Shown: positions 1-9,120, counted from the first letter of the stretch. The stretch is DNA of 64,000 nucleotides from Rappaport israeli (GCF_001888055.1 NZ_LXHZ01000027.1:1-64000), one strand, 5' to 3'. Numbers and translations are program-made. Notes: generated by a model not told the origin, from the letters alone.

Positions 1-40
1 GGATGGCTTTTAAAGCTTCGTTAAAGTCAAAGTGTTGCAT
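1..40 (-). CDS. IS256-family transposase, N-terminal fragment running off the window
   Basis: Only 13 codons are inside the window (MQHFDFNEALKAI), read leftward from an ATG at 40. The FDFxxALKAI opening resembles the N-terminus of IS256-family transposases as I remember them. An AAGGAA ribosome binding site lies just upstream (about 47-53). A candidate terminal repeat follows 30-60 bases further out, the usual distance in this family. The rest of the gene is beyond the left edge, so neither the DDE catalytic residues nor intactness can be judged. Identification is from a very short peptide and could be wrong. Confidence 0.5.
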   Translation of the reverse strand, partial: MQHFDFNEALKAI

Positions 41-72
41 AATGTCATTCCTTGTTTTCTGGATAGTTTATG

Positions 73-99
73 GGAGTGACACAGTTTTTTGAACACTAC
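73..99. repeat. candidate terminal inverted repeat of the IS256-like element
   Basis: The segment contains GTGACACAG-TTTTTT-GAACACTAC, which read outward-in has the GTGTTC...TGTGTCAC character of IS256-family ends. It sits between the transposase start at 40 and nadV. The matching right-hand repeat is outside the window, so the boundary and target duplication cannot be confirmed. Confidence 0.4.
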
Positions 100-289
100 A
101 GAAATTTATGAAAAAATAGATAATGATAATGTAACAAATTGGCTTGCCTACTTATGCGTATTGCTCATTTAAATAATAGTGCCTAAATGGTCTAAAATTG
201 CTTAATTTTTTCCACCACTTTCCCCACTCCGATAGACGGATTGGGCTTATCGTCATCAGTCGATGACAGCCATCAGAGGATTTCTGACT

Positions 290-1729
290 ATGTTTACCAA
301 TAACTTAACCAACCTTATCTTAAATGCCGATAGCTACAAAACGTCGCATTATTTGCAATATCCACCAAACAGCGAATACGTGTCCAGCTATGTTGAGGCA
401 CGCCGTGGTGATTATCCTGTGGTCTTTTTTGGATTACAAGCCTTTGTTAAAGAGTATTTAATCACCCCCATCACCCAAAAAGACATTGATGATGCCCAAG
501 CGGTGATAGTTGCCCATGGCTTGCCATTTAATCGTAATGGTTGGCAACGACTGCTAGACAAACATCAAGGTCGCCTGCCCTTACGCATTCAAGCAGTGGC
601 AGAAGGGTCAATCATTCCTACTGGCAATGTGTTGTGTCAAGTTGTCAATACTGACCCTGAATTTTATTGGCTCACCACTTATATTGAAACGGCTCTGCTG
701 CGTGCTTTATGGTATCCAACCACAGTCGCCAGTGTATCGCATTACTGTAAGGGCATCATCAAATCCGCCTTAGCAAAATCAGCAGACAGCTTAGACAGCT
801 TGCCATTTCGATTACATGATTTTGGTTCACGAGGCGCATCCAGCCTTGAGACGGTGGCATTGGGCAGTTTGGCACATTTGGTCAATTTTTCTGGCACAGA
901 CAGTCTGACTGCGTTGGTGGCAGCCACCCGTTGGTATGGTATGAATGACGAGATGGCGGGTTTTTCTATCCCAGCTGCTGAACATAGCACCATGACCGCT
1001 TGGGGACGTGACGGTGAGCCTGCCGCTTTTGCCAACATGATTGAGCGGTTTGGCGGTGAAGGTAAGGCATTTTCAGTGGTATCAGACAGCTATGACTTAT
1101 GGAATGCCATTGATAACATTTGGGGCGATGAGCTCAAAGACAAAGTCAAGAATATGGGCGGTACGCTGGTCATTCGCCCTGACAGTGGCGAACCTGCCAA
1201 AGTGGTGCGTGAAGCACTGGAACGTTTGGCTGCCAAATTTGGCTCTAAAACAAACAGCAAAGGCTATAAGCAATTACCTGACCATATACGCCTAATCCAA
1301 GGAGATGGCATTAACCCACACAGCATCAGCAAAATCTTAGATGCCATCATGGACGCAGGTTTTAGCACTGAGAACGTTACCTTTGGCATGGGTGGTGGGC
1401 TGTTACAACAAGTCAACCGAGACACCTTAGGATTTGCCATGAAAGCCAGTAGCATCTGCATTGATGGCAAGTGGCATGATGTGTATAAAGACCCCATTAC
1501 CAGCCATTCCAAACGCTCCAAAAAAGGTCGTTTGGCATTGATAAACACTGATGGCACAAATGATGGCAATCTGACCAACCATGATGTTCGCCATATTCGC
1601 ACCATTCGAGAAGATGAATTGGGGAATGATACCAATCATAAAAACAACCTGCTCCAAGATGTGTTTATCAATGGTAAGTTATTGATTGATGACAATTTGA
1701 CTGTCATTCGTGAGCGGGCGGGGTGGTGA
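290..1729 (+). CDS. nadV: nicotinamide phosphoribosyltransferase
   Basis: Converts nicotinamide and PRPP to NMN, giving a short route to NAD from salvaged nicotinamide. The 479-residue length and the landmarks are those of the NAMPT family. The N-terminus has NADSYKTSH. PAAEHSTMTAWG carries the catalytic-type histidine at residue 232, IRPDSGEP lies near 295-302 and a GDG phosphate loop near 338. An in-frame ATG exists at 263, but an AGAGGA ribosome binding site at about 274-279 is well spaced for the ATG at 290, so I start there. The gene stands alone next to an IS256-like end, and nadV genes are often carried on plasmids and other mobile DNA. Codon choice (many GCC and ACC) differs from the genes after 5.8 kb, which suggests transfer. 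The reading frame is intact. Confidence 0.93.
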   Translation: MFTNNLTNLILNADSYKTSHYLQYPPNSEYVSSYVEARRGDYPVVFFGLQAFVKEYLITPITQKDIDDAQAVIVAHGLPFNRNGWQRLLDKHQGRLPLRIQAVAEGSIIPTGNVLCQVVNTDPEFYWLTTYIETALLRALWYPTTVASVSHYCKGIIKSALAKSADSLDSLPFRLHDFGSRGASSLETVALGSLAHLVNFSGTDSLTALVAATRWYGMNDEMAGFSIPAAEHSTMTAWGRDGEPAAFANMIERFGGEGKAFSVVSDSYDLWNAIDNIWGDELKDKVKNMGGTLVIRPDSGEPAKVVREALERLAAKFGSKTNSKGYKQLPDHIRLIQGDGINPHSISKILDAIMDAGFSTENVTFGMGGGLLQQVNRDTLGFAMKASSICIDGKWHDVYKDPITSHSKRSKKGRLALINTDGTNDGNLTNHDVRHIRTIREDELGNDTNHKNNLLQDVFINGKLLIDDNLTVIRERAGW

Positions 1730-2234
1730 TTACCTTTGGTTATTTTATTGTCTTTGGCTAAAGCAATAATGAATAATTATTGGGAAATCCAACCTTAAGC
1801 CTTGCTGATGGCAAGCGAGATATCAATACTTTTAAAAGAATACTTTTAAAAGATTGTATGGTCAATTCATAGTAAAACCACCACAAATCCAAAGATGGCT
1901 GTCAGATTTTGTTATCCTTAATCTCTGCCATCAATCCCCCCCATCATTCAATCCCCCCATCATTGAAATTATCCCAAATAACCCATAAACCCAATAAAAC
2001 AAACCGTTTTATCCCATGGTGGAATAACGCCAACTTCCATTTGACCCCCATCTTCTTATCCCAACAAGACTGACCAAGCTGACCAAATTTTTAACTTATC
2101 TTAACAAAAAGGGTGAGTTACAACAGTGTCTCAAAAGAAGTGTCTCAAAAAAATCGCCCTGATTAGGGCGAAAGTTACTGACATCTCTACCTAAATCACA
2201 AACGATGGTCAGACAATGACACACGACGAATCAA
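1730..2234. other. 505-base intergenic stretch, no gene seen
   Basis: No convincing coding frame on either strand. It holds a C-rich imperfect direct repeat near 1931-1964 (CAATCCCCCC-type units followed by ATCATT), a doubled GTGTCTCAAAA at about 2127-2152, and the terminator listed separately at 2147-2171. The flanking genes nadV and the NlpE-like gene converge here. It may be decayed DNA or the edge of a transferred segment. Confidence 0.5.
2147..2171 (-). terminator. intrinsic terminator for the NlpE-like lipoprotein gene
   Basis: Perfect 7-bp stem TCGCCCT/AGGGCGA (2154-2160 with 2165-2171) around a GATT loop. On the minus strand it is followed directly by a run of seven T. It lies 64 bases beyond the lipoprotein stop codon. 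Confidence 0.75.
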
Positions 2235-2789
2235 TCAAGGCACCAAATTCAATGTGTGGTCAGGCGATGGCTCTTCTCCATTTTCTATATCACGAAATTG
2301 CACGCTGTCTTTATCCATATAAATCAAATAAGGCGGTATGTCAGATTGATCTTCTGGATGTAACAACACATATCGACTGTCCAAACCATTGATGTCATAT
2401 GTTCCTTTGGTTGTTATTTGACCATCAGGCTTGCCCAAATATTCTTGCGCCATCACAAATGTGCCATCAGCGTTTAGCGTCAAGTCAGTCTGAATGCCTG
2501 AACAATCTGCACAAGGCAACACACCAGAATAAGCAGATTGAGGCAACACACCCACGCCATCTGTAACAGTAACTTCAGGTTGTTGACCGTCATCGATGGG
2601 GTCAGCCACAGCATCATCAGTTGAATCGATGACAGGCTGTTCAACTGCTTGAGTGTTTGCTTCTTCTTGGGTTGCTTGTTGGGTTGCACTGCCTTGATCG
2701 GCAGTGCTTTTATTTGAGTTATCACAAGCAGTCAATGATAACAGTGTCGACATGGCAAACACAATGGACGATTTTAGTTTCATATTCAT
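2235..2789 (-). CDS. NlpE-like copper-homeostasis/stress-sensing lipoprotein
   Basis: Outer-membrane lipoprotein candidate of 184 residues. A short basic N-terminus leads into a lipobox LSLTAC, so Cys is the predicted lipidated residue. An acidic, Q/T/D-rich linker follows, then a C-terminal domain with GVLPCADCSGIQTDLTL and a GTFV strand, the signature of the NlpE N-terminal domain, whose CxxC is associated with metal or redox sensing. Residues such as YLIYMDKDSVQFRD near the end fit the same barrel. I start at the ATG at 2789, behind an AAGAG site, not at the upstream ATG at 2846. NlpE proteins signal envelope stress through Cpx in E. coli; that role is not shown here. Confidence 0.8.
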   Translation of the reverse strand: MNMKLKSSIVFAMSTLLSLTACDNSNKSTADQGSATQQATQEEANTQAVEQPVIDSTDDAVADPIDDGQQPEVTVTDGVGVLPQSAYSGVLPCADCSGIQTDLTLNADGTFVMAQEYLGKPDGQITTKGTYDINGLDSRYVLLHPEDQSDIPPYLIYMDKDSVQFRDIENGEEPSPDHTLNLVP

Positions 2790-2902
2790 ATTAAAAAATC
2801 TCTTAAAAATAAGATTAACCAACATTAACAACTTAATTTTTAACAAAAAACATTATGGCATAAAATTTTTATCTCAACAAGACAATTGCCATTACCATCA
2901 TA

Positions 2903-2932
2903 AAGGCTGATGACATGCTTATCATCAGCCTT
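2903..2932. terminator. bidirectional intrinsic terminator between lipoprotein and ahpC
   Basis: Perfect 11-bp stem AAGGCTGATGA/TCATCAGCCTT with an 8-base loop. It is followed by a T-rich stretch on the plus strand and TTTATG on the minus strand. It probably ends the leftward ahpC transcript. Confidence 0.7.
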
Positions 2933-2940
2933 TGTTGTTT

Positions 2941-2985
2941 TGTTGCTTTTTGTGTTGTTGCTTTTTGTGTTGTTGCTTTTTGTAT
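2941..2985. repeat. three tandem 15-bp repeats
   Basis: Three head-to-tail copies of TGTTGCTTTTTGTGT at 2941-2955, 2956-2970 and 2971-2985. The third ends in TAT instead of TGT. They lie between the ahpC stop and the hairpin at 2903-2932. Copy number of such a unit can change by slippage. Confidence 0.9.
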
Positions 2986-3003
2986 CAAAAGCTTGAATTG
3001 GGC

Positions 3004-3528
3004 TTAGATTTTTCCAACCAAATCAATGCTGGGCTTTAAGGTTTCTTTGCCATCTTCCCAAGCCGCTGGGCAGACTTCGCCATCGTTTTCACGCACATAT
3101 TGGGCGGCTTTGACTTTACGCACCATGTCTTTAGCAGAGCGACCAATGCCCAAATCATGAATTTCTGCCACTTTAATAAAACCTTCTGGGTCAATTAAGA
3201 ATGTGCCACGTAAGGCAGCGTTGTCTTCTTCAATCATGATGTTAAAGCCACGAGTGATTTTGCCTGTGCCGTCGCCCAGCATGGGAAATTTAACTTTGCT
3301 GATGGCTTCTGATGAGTCATGCCATGCTTTATGAACAAAGTGGGTGTCAGTTGATACGGCATAAACTTCTACGCCTAAGCTTTTGAGTTCTTCATAATGG
3401 TTTGCCATGTCTTCTAGTTCAGTTGGGCAAACAAAGGTAAAATCATGGGGATAAAACATAAAAATCGCCCAGTTGCCTTTGACATCGTCAGATGAGATGG
3501 TTTTAAATTCTCCGTTGACAAAAGCTTA
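3004..3528 (-). pseudogene. ahpC: AhpC-type 2-Cys peroxiredoxin, 5' end missing
   Basis: Typical AhpC body. FYPHDFTFVCPTE has the peroxidatic Cys, the AVSTDTHFVHKAWH block follows, and the C-terminal EVCPAAW has the resolving Cys before a normal DLVGKI end. AhpC reduces peroxides with electrons from AhpF or another reductase. Homology runs back to AFVNGEF at about 3528 and then stops abruptly. A TAA sits immediately before that GCT codon, and the sequence beyond resembles no peroxiredoxin start in any frame. About 14 N-terminal residues and the native promoter are therefore gone. An ATG at 3459 would give a 151-residue remnant lacking the first strand. The break lies about 200 bases from the IS630 element, so a rearrangement tied to mobile DNA is likely. 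Confidence 0.85.
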
Positions 3529-3732
3529 AGTGCTTTATCGCTTGATTGCTTGAGCTTATCATTATCATGGTAGGATAAGCGTTTCTCCAGTTTAAAGAAT
3601 TTAATGTCATGATTTATTTTTTTAATGTTGAAATGCTGTCTTTATCATTTTTAAGCTTCTGAACAAATCATAAACAAGTCTAGGCAGTGTCCCTTAATGT
3701 TTAATGCTTAATATCAATGGCCACGCTTATTA
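3529..3732. other. unassigned junction DNA between truncated ahpC and the IS630 element
   Basis: No gene seen. It contains an imperfect inverted sequence around 3529-3580 (AAGCTTAAG, TTGATTGCTTGAGC) and a segment at about 3680-3697 (GTCTAGGCAGTGTCCCTT) that resembles an IS terminus in style. It could be the remnant of a second element that removed the ahpC start. Not proven. Confidence 0.35.
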
Positions 3733-4789
3733 AGTAATCCGACAAAATTAAATAATTACATTATTAAACTGTTTAAAGTTCAAGTTTAACGTTGAACCGA
3801 TATTAGCAAAAACACGATTTACACCGTAACGCAGTGAATTGAAATCGACATAATCACACGGTCTAAGCCAGCCTTGTTTTACCTCTTTGCATAAACGCTC
3901 AATAATATTAAGCTGTGGACTGTAAGGGGGTAGATAAAAGATAAACAAACCACGCTGTTGCCAAATCTTTAACCGCTTTTGAATCACTTTGGCAGTATGG
4001 ACTCTGGCATTATCTAATACAAATACCGTGTATTTGTTAATTTTTAATGATATCTCATCAATAAAGGTAAGTATATCATTAGCCGTCATATTCGTTTCGC
4101 TTAGTTGGTAATGAAACTGCATGGTTCTTGAGAGTAGACCAAAACAGTTAATACCTTTACCTCGTTGTACAGGAATACTGATATTTTCATTCTTGTGTTG
4201 CCAACCATAGGTACATAGCCTGTTTGACTGATTTTGGTTTCATCACCATAATACAGGTCGATGTCGCTGTTTTGGTTTAAGCTTTCAAGCATCGCAAATT
4301 GCCCTTTTGGTCGCATTCGGATGCGTTTGTAGGTGTAGCCAATACTTTTAAAAAACGCTCAAGGGTGCGTTGGCTAAATTGTTTACCTGTTTGCTCAGTG
4401 AGTTCATCCATAATGAGTTTAACTCGTTGGCGTTCTCGGCTAATACAGTCTTTGACGATTTGTTCATGCTCATGGGTGAGTATGGCTTTTCTGCCTTGTC
4501 CTGGTTTAGTCTGTAACCCTTGTATGCCATGTTCACGATAGCGTTTGACCCAGTTATAGACACTTTGGATGTTGGTGTCTAGTATGTTGGCTATATCTTT
4601 AGCTTTGTAGCCTTGGCTTTTGAGTAGGATGAGATGACATCGTTGTCGATAGACTGCTGTTTCGCCTAGTTTGTAGCCTTGCTCAAGTGCTTGTTTTTGA
4701 GTGTCTGTCAATTCAATGATGCTGATTTTCATGGTGTTTTAATATTGTGATGGTTGAATAATATTACAATATTAATTTGGCGGATTACT
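3733..4789 (-). mobile_element. complete IS630-family insertion sequence (1057 bp)
   Basis: Both ends carry an inverted repeat, AGTAATCCGACAAA at 3733-3746 and its counterpart TTTGGCGGATTACT ending at 4789. They are flanked by TA dinucleotides at 3731-3732 and 4790-4791. TA duplication and this size are hallmarks of the IS630/Tc1 group. One leftward transposase gene fills the element. The right TA directly abuts the stop codon of the GFA gene, so that gene was spared. Confidence 0.88.
3748..4732 (-). CDS. IS630-family transposase (HTH plus DDE domain), two apparent frameshifts
   Basis: Residues 1-150 carry a helix-turn-helix region (AKDIANILDTNIQSVYNWVKRY) for end binding. The DDE domain then follows: DLYYGDET with the first Asp, VFVLDNARVH with the second, and PPYSPQLNIIERL with the Glu. 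The frame breaks twice. Adding one A to the AAAA run near 4350 restores FLKSIGYTYKRIRMRP. Adding one T near 4211 restores GYVPYGWQHKNENISIP. After both repairs the protein is continuous to 3748. The breaks match the one-base losses seen in essential genes here, so the transposase may be functional. Start ATG at 4732. Confidence 0.88.
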
Positions 4790-4791
4790 TA

Positions 4792-5186
4792 TTACTCGCC
4801 TGTTACCATGGCAATAAATTCAGCTTCTGTTAATTTTGGCGTGTTATTAGCAAGCTCATAATAGCCGCTTTTTTATCAATAAAGATTTGTGATTTCAATT
4901 TAAAATCCACCTCATCAAACAATCCTGCCGAAACATAATAATTATCCGTGCCAAACTGATGAAAATACAGATGACTTCCACAAGTTTTGCAAAATGCTCG
5001 CTCACCCCATTCAGCACTCTGATAAGTGCTGATGTGGTCGGTATCATTGGTTTTTATGCTCTGCACCATTACCGTAAAACCTGCCGAACCGCCCCATTTA
5101 CGGCAGTTATTGCAATGGCAAGCGTGAATTTCTTGATTGTCCGCTGTTTCAATGGTAACGGCTTTACATAAACATTGAGCTTTCAT
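4792..5186 (-). CDS. GFA (CENP-V/GFA) family zinc-binding protein, one apparent frameshift
   Basis: Small protein of the glutathione-dependent formaldehyde-activating enzyme-like fold. The cysteine ligands appear in order: CLC near residue 5, CHCNNC near 23-28 and CKTCGSHLY near 66-72. The substrate of such small members is usually unknown. The open frame ends in an unrelated tail (AAIMSLLITRQN). One extra T near 4860 restores YYELANNTPKLTEAEF and a stop at 4792-4794, giving a normal length of about 131 residues. That stop touches the target duplication of the IS630 element. Confidence 0.8.
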
Positions 5187-5245
5187 GGATTTTCCTTTTT
5201 GGATTAACAGTTAATGTTTTAAATTATGATTTAAAACGCATCATC

Positions 5246-5650
5246 TTAACTTCTAAGATTTTTTACCGCAATGCGGTCAGCTTGTTTTCTATCTCGCTCT
5301 GGCATCATCATCGACTGATACACCCCTTCTTTTAATTTATCAAATAACTCATCGCGTTCACTAGGGATAAGCTCTAGGGAAAATTTTTGATTATCAGCAA
5401 TCGCTTTGAGTATCTCAATATCAAAATCTGTTGCTAGTCCTTGTTCATCTTTAAAATTTAAAAACAAAAGGGGCATTGTTGTGTTGATGCCGACCACATA
5501 TTTTTGCAATTTTGTTTCTACAGTAGGGGCGGTGGAGGTTGTGCTAGCACTAGAAGTGGGAGTCTCTGTAGCAGTGGGGGGATCATTGTTGCAAGCTGTT
5601 AAAATCAATGTTGATAGCAAGACACTGCTAAATACAAATTTTTTCATCAT
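5246..5650 (-). pseudogene. SBP_bac_3-like periplasmic binding lipoprotein, 3' truncated
   Basis: The N-terminus is a lipoprotein signal (LILTAC) followed by a P/T/S-rich linker and the first lobe of an amino-acid-type binding protein (YVVGINTTMPLLF, FDIEILKAIADNQ, LFDKLKEGVYQSMM, ERDRKQADRIAV). The family is normally about 250-270 residues. This frame stops at 134, just after the point where a DPY-type motif would come, and no later segment of the fold is recognisable downstream. I read it as a remnant cut by rearrangement, not as a sequencing slip. Confidence 0.65.
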
Positions 5651-5825
5651 GTTTTATCTCCAGTAAGAATAAAAATTTTAGGAAAATAATTTCTAGCGTA
5701 GAAATTAAATTCAACTTAGCAATTATAAATTTATTTATAGTTTTTGTGCTAATGAATAAATTTTGCAAATTGTAGCTTTATTATTTGCGTTATTTTGGTT
5801 GGTTTTTCTGGGGTTAATTTAGATT

Positions 5826-7265
5826 CTAACTACTAGCTTTGGCTTGTTTAAATAATTCTAGGGTTTGCTGGCGCGCTTGTTTGTGATTGACGATGGCTTT
5901 TGGATAGGCATTTGGGTGGGTGCTGAGATGGTTTTGTAATTTATTTTCATCGTGCAAGATGTTGGCGTGAATGCTTCTGACTTCAGGTAACCATGTTTTG
6001 ATAAAGCGCGCATGCGGGTCAAATCTTTTGCCTTGGGTATAGGGATTCATGATTCTAAAATAAGGCACGGCGTCATTACCGACTGAGGCAGACCACTGCC
6101 AACCGCCATTATTAGCGCTAAAATCTCCATCAATTAGATTTTGCATAAAATAACGTTCCCCTAAGCGCCAATCAATGAATAGGTCTTTGGTTAAAAACAT
6201 AGCAACAATCATCCGCAGGCGATTATGCATAAACCCTGTGGCATTTAGACAGCGCATGGCGGCATCAACTATAGGAACGCCAGTTTGTCCATTACACCAG
6301 CGTTTAAAATCTTTAGCGTCGTAACGCCATGGCAGGTATCGGTCTAAGGTTAAAAAGGCGTGATGACGGATTAAATCCGCACGATAAAATAAAATATGCT
6401 TGCAAAAATCGCGCCATGCCAATTCACTGATAAAGGTATTGCTGGCTTCACTATCACTTGCCATCATAACTTGTTGGCAAATAGTGCGCGCGCTGATGAG
6501 TCCAATGGCGAGATAAGGGGATAATCCGCTGGTGCCTTCAATGCTGGGGATATCGCGTTCTTCAGGGTAGTGCGCAAGTTTTTCTTCGATGAAGGTATGG
6601 AGTTTGCTGAGTGCTGAGTGTTCATTTGCTAGATAGGCTTGTTGGCAATGCTGAAGCGCCCCATGGGGGTCGGTAAAATAGGACATTGTTTGTTGATAAA
6701 TCTCATCAATGCTATTTGGACTAGAGCTAAAAGCAGGAAAAGGATTTTGCTGTTTTCTGGGATACTGGCAGGAGGGTAGGTTGAGCAAAAGCGCTCGCCA
6801 GCGACGATAAAACGGCGTGAAAACTTGATAATAATTGCCATTTTGTTTGCAAACACTTTTAGGCGGCAAAATGCATTGGTCATCAAAGCTTTGACAAAGA
6901 ATATTGTGCGCACTTAAGCGTTGGCATAGTTGTTTGTCGCGTTGAATCTCATTTTCTTCATATTCACGATTAAAATAGACGGTTTGGATGGCGTAGGTTT
7001 GGCATAAGTGTTCAATATGTTTGATGCTTTCGGCATAATCTTTGGCAAACAATACTTTTAAACTCACGCCAAGCTGTTGCAAAGATTGTTGCAAGGGCGA
7101 TAAAGCGCGTAGCGTTAAATCTGCCTGTGCAGCGGACATTTCGTGATTTAACCAAGATTGTGGGGTGGCAATAAAGATAGCGAAGGTTGCGCCATTAGCA
7201 AGTGCTTGATTGAGTGCGCTATTGTCTAAGGTGCGTAAATCACGGCGAAACCACATTAAATTCAT
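5826..7265 (-). CDS. phrB: deoxyribodipyrimidine photolyase
   Basis: Repairs UV-induced cyclobutane pyrimidine dimers using light, with FAD as catalytic cofactor and an N-terminal antenna domain. The 479-residue protein opens MNLMWFRRDLRTLDN, the classic photolyase start. It contains the FAD/DNA-binding half with GTSGLSPYLAIG, WRDFCKHI and the highly conserved DGDFSANNGGWQW...GNDAVPYFRIMNP stretch. An ATG at 7298 is in frame, but the ATG at 7265 has a TTGGAG site and begins at the conserved residue, so I use it. It stands alone, leftward, downstream of the symporter gene. Confidence 0.95.
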   Translation of the reverse strand: MNLMWFRRDLRTLDNSALNQALANGATFAIFIATPQSWLNHEMSAAQADLTLRALSPLQQSLQQLGVSLKVLFAKDYAESIKHIEHLCQTYAIQTVYFNREYEENEIQRDKQLCQRLSAHNILCQSFDDQCILPPKSVCKQNGNYYQVFTPFYRRWRALLLNLPSCQYPRKQQNPFPAFSSSPNSIDEIYQQTMSYFTDPHGALQHCQQAYLANEHSALSKLHTFIEEKLAHYPEERDIPSIEGTSGLSPYLAIGLISARTICQQVMMASDSEASNTFISELAWRDFCKHILFYRADLIRHHAFLTLDRYLPWRYDAKDFKRWCNGQTGVPIVDAAMRCLNATGFMHNRLRMIVAMFLTKDLFIDWRLGERYFMQNLIDGDFSANNGGWQWSASVGNDAVPYFRIMNPYTQGKRFDPHARFIKTWLPEVRSIHANILHDENKLQNHLSTHPNAYPKAIVNHKQARQQTLELFKQAKASS

Positions 7266-7393
7266 AAACACTCCAAAGTGGGAATCATTAAGCGCCATTC
7301 TTGCGTTTCAATGGTGTTCTTTTTAAAGATATTGGCGCAATAATTTCTAAGTCAGCGTTGTGATTGCCCAAAATTGAGCACTAGCGGTTTGTG

Positions 7394-8917
7394 CTAGTCG
7401 TCGTTTATGGATTGATGGCTATTTTGTTGTTGCCAACGCTGTTCCCAGAAGGTGGCATTTTTAATACCAAGCGCTTTGGGATTAAAGCTGTAGGTTTTAA
7501 TCCCAGCGGCTTTTTGGGTTTCATAGTCTCTAAGGGCAGTAATAGTTGGTTTGGCTAAAAAATACAGCGCAATAATGCCGACAATATTAAGCCATGCCAT
7601 AAGTCCAACGCCAATATCTCCAATTTTCCAAACATAGCCTGATTGATTGACTGCGCCATAAGCAACAGAAAGCATAATGATAATTTTAATCAGGAAAATG
7701 CCTAAATCGCCCATGCCGATTTTTTCACTTAAATAGGCAATATTGGTTTCGGCAATGTAGTAGTAAGCAAGAATGGTGGTAAAGGCAAAAAAGAATACAG
7801 CAATGGCAACAAACACAGCGCCAAAATGATTAAAGACGGTGGCAAGCGCCATTTGCGTAAAAGCTGGTGAGTCAATGATGGTGTTTGTTGCGACATTTTG
7901 CACGATAAAATTCCCTTGAGCATCAACAATATTATAGGTTTGAGTTATGAGAATCATAAAAGCGGTGGCACTACAAACAAAGAGGGTATCGATATAGACA
8001 GAAAAAGCTTGCACAAGTCCTTGTTGACTAGGGTGTTCTACTTCAGCAGCGCCTGCGGCGTGAGGGCCTGTTCCTTGCCCTGCTTCGTTAGAATATACTC
8101 CGCGCTTAACGCCTAGGGCGATAGCAGCGCCCATAGCAGCATCAAAACTAAAGGCGTTATCTAAAATAAGTTTAAATATTTCAGGGACTTTGTTGATGTT
8201 GATAAAAACAATAATCAGCGCAAGAATGATATAACCTAGCGCCATAAAAGGGACGATGATTTGGGTGAAATGCGCTATGCGCTTAATGCCACCAAAGATG
8301 ATAAAGCCAAGCGTTATTAAAATAAAAGCCAGTGAGATAAGGGTGTTAACGCCTACTTTGCCTGCAATAGAGGTTTGAATCATTTCGCCTGTGCCAAATA
8401 CTTCTGTAATGGCATTAGCGACGCCGTTTGCTTGTACACCTGGGAGAAATAAACCGCAGGAAATAATAGAGGCGACGGCGAATAAGATGCCATAAGGTTT
8501 CCATCCGAGACATTTTTCAAAATAATAAGCAGGCCCGCCGCGATATTCGCCTGTTTCTGTGTCAGTGACTTTGTAGATTTGTGCAAGGGTGGATTCGATG
8601 TAGGCGGTACTTGCGCCTAGAAAAGCGACAACCCACATCCAAAAGATAGCCCCGGGTCCGCCAAATCCAATGGCAGCAGCAACGCCTGCAATGTTGCCAA
8701 TCCCAACACGCCCTGAGAGTGAGACGGCAAGCGCTTGAAAAGAGGAGATGCCTTCGGCGCTGGTATTGGGCTTAATAAGAAGGCGGAACATTTCAAAAAA
8801 ATGACGCGCTTGTGCAAAGCGCGTTGCGATAGAAAAAAATAATCCAGCTAACAGACAAAGACAAATTAAAGCTGGACTCCAAATAACGCCATTTATTTGA
8901 TTGATAATTTTTTCCAT
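7394..8917 (-). CDS. AGCS-family alanine/glycine:cation symporter
   Basis: Integral membrane protein of 507 residues with about ten hydrophobic segments. Family motifs include SLSGRVGIGNIAGVAAAI near residue 67 and GGPAYYFEKCLGW near 127. VYSNEAGQGTGPHAAGAAE near 278 forms the cation and substrate site. Such proteins take up alanine or glycine with Na+ or H+; the exact substrate cannot be read from the sequence. The frame is intact, with a short polar C-terminus. It is transcribed alone. Confidence 0.92.
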   Translation of the reverse strand: MEKIINQINGVIWSPALICLCLLAGLFFSIATRFAQARHFFEMFRLLIKPNTSAEGISSFQALAVSLSGRVGIGNIAGVAAAIGFGGPGAIFWMWVVAFLGASTAYIESTLAQIYKVTDTETGEYRGGPAYYFEKCLGWKPYGILFAVASIISCGLFLPGVQANGVANAITEVFGTGEMIQTSIAGKVGVNTLISLAFILITLGFIIFGGIKRIAHFTQIIVPFMALGYIILALIIVFININKVPEIFKLILDNAFSFDAAMGAAIALGVKRGVYSNEAGQGTGPHAAGAAEVEHPSQQGLVQAFSVYIDTLFVCSATAFMILITQTYNIVDAQGNFIVQNVATNTIIDSPAFTQMALATVFNHFGAVFVAIAVFFFAFTTILAYYYIAETNIAYLSEKIGMGDLGIFLIKIIIMLSVAYGAVNQSGYVWKIGDIGVGLMAWLNIVGIIALYFLAKPTITALRDYETQKAAGIKTYSFNPKALGIKNATFWEQRWQQQNSHQSINDD

Positions 8918-9040
8918 TGGTGGATTCTCTATGATGCGGTGATGAATAAAATCTGTCTGTTACACCCCCTCCCGAGTATGAAAACGCCCGGCATAAAACA
9001 GGAGGCTTTTTGTAAAGATATGGTTTTATGAAAGGGCGCT

Positions 9041-9120
9041 AATCTAGCATGATTTTACTGGAAACAATAGCGCTTTATACGGACAAAAATATTGGTTTTA
9101 TTAGATGGCTATGCTAGATT
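9041..9120. repeat. 10-bp inverted repeat in the agcS/ABC divergent region
   Basis: Perfect arms AATCTAGCAT at 9041-9050 and ATGCTAGATT at 9111-9120 with 60 bases between. They lie between the divergent symporter and ABC binding-protein genes. This could be a pair of half-sites or a long hairpin. No function is assigned. Confidence 0.45.

Noticed and set aside
119-130. GATAATGATAAT upstream of nadV as a Fur box
   Set aside because: Only the left two hexamers match; the right half is not conserved, and NAD salvage is not normally Fur-controlled.
3748-4732. Three separate small genes inside the IS630
   Set aside because: The pieces join into one transposase after two one-base additions.
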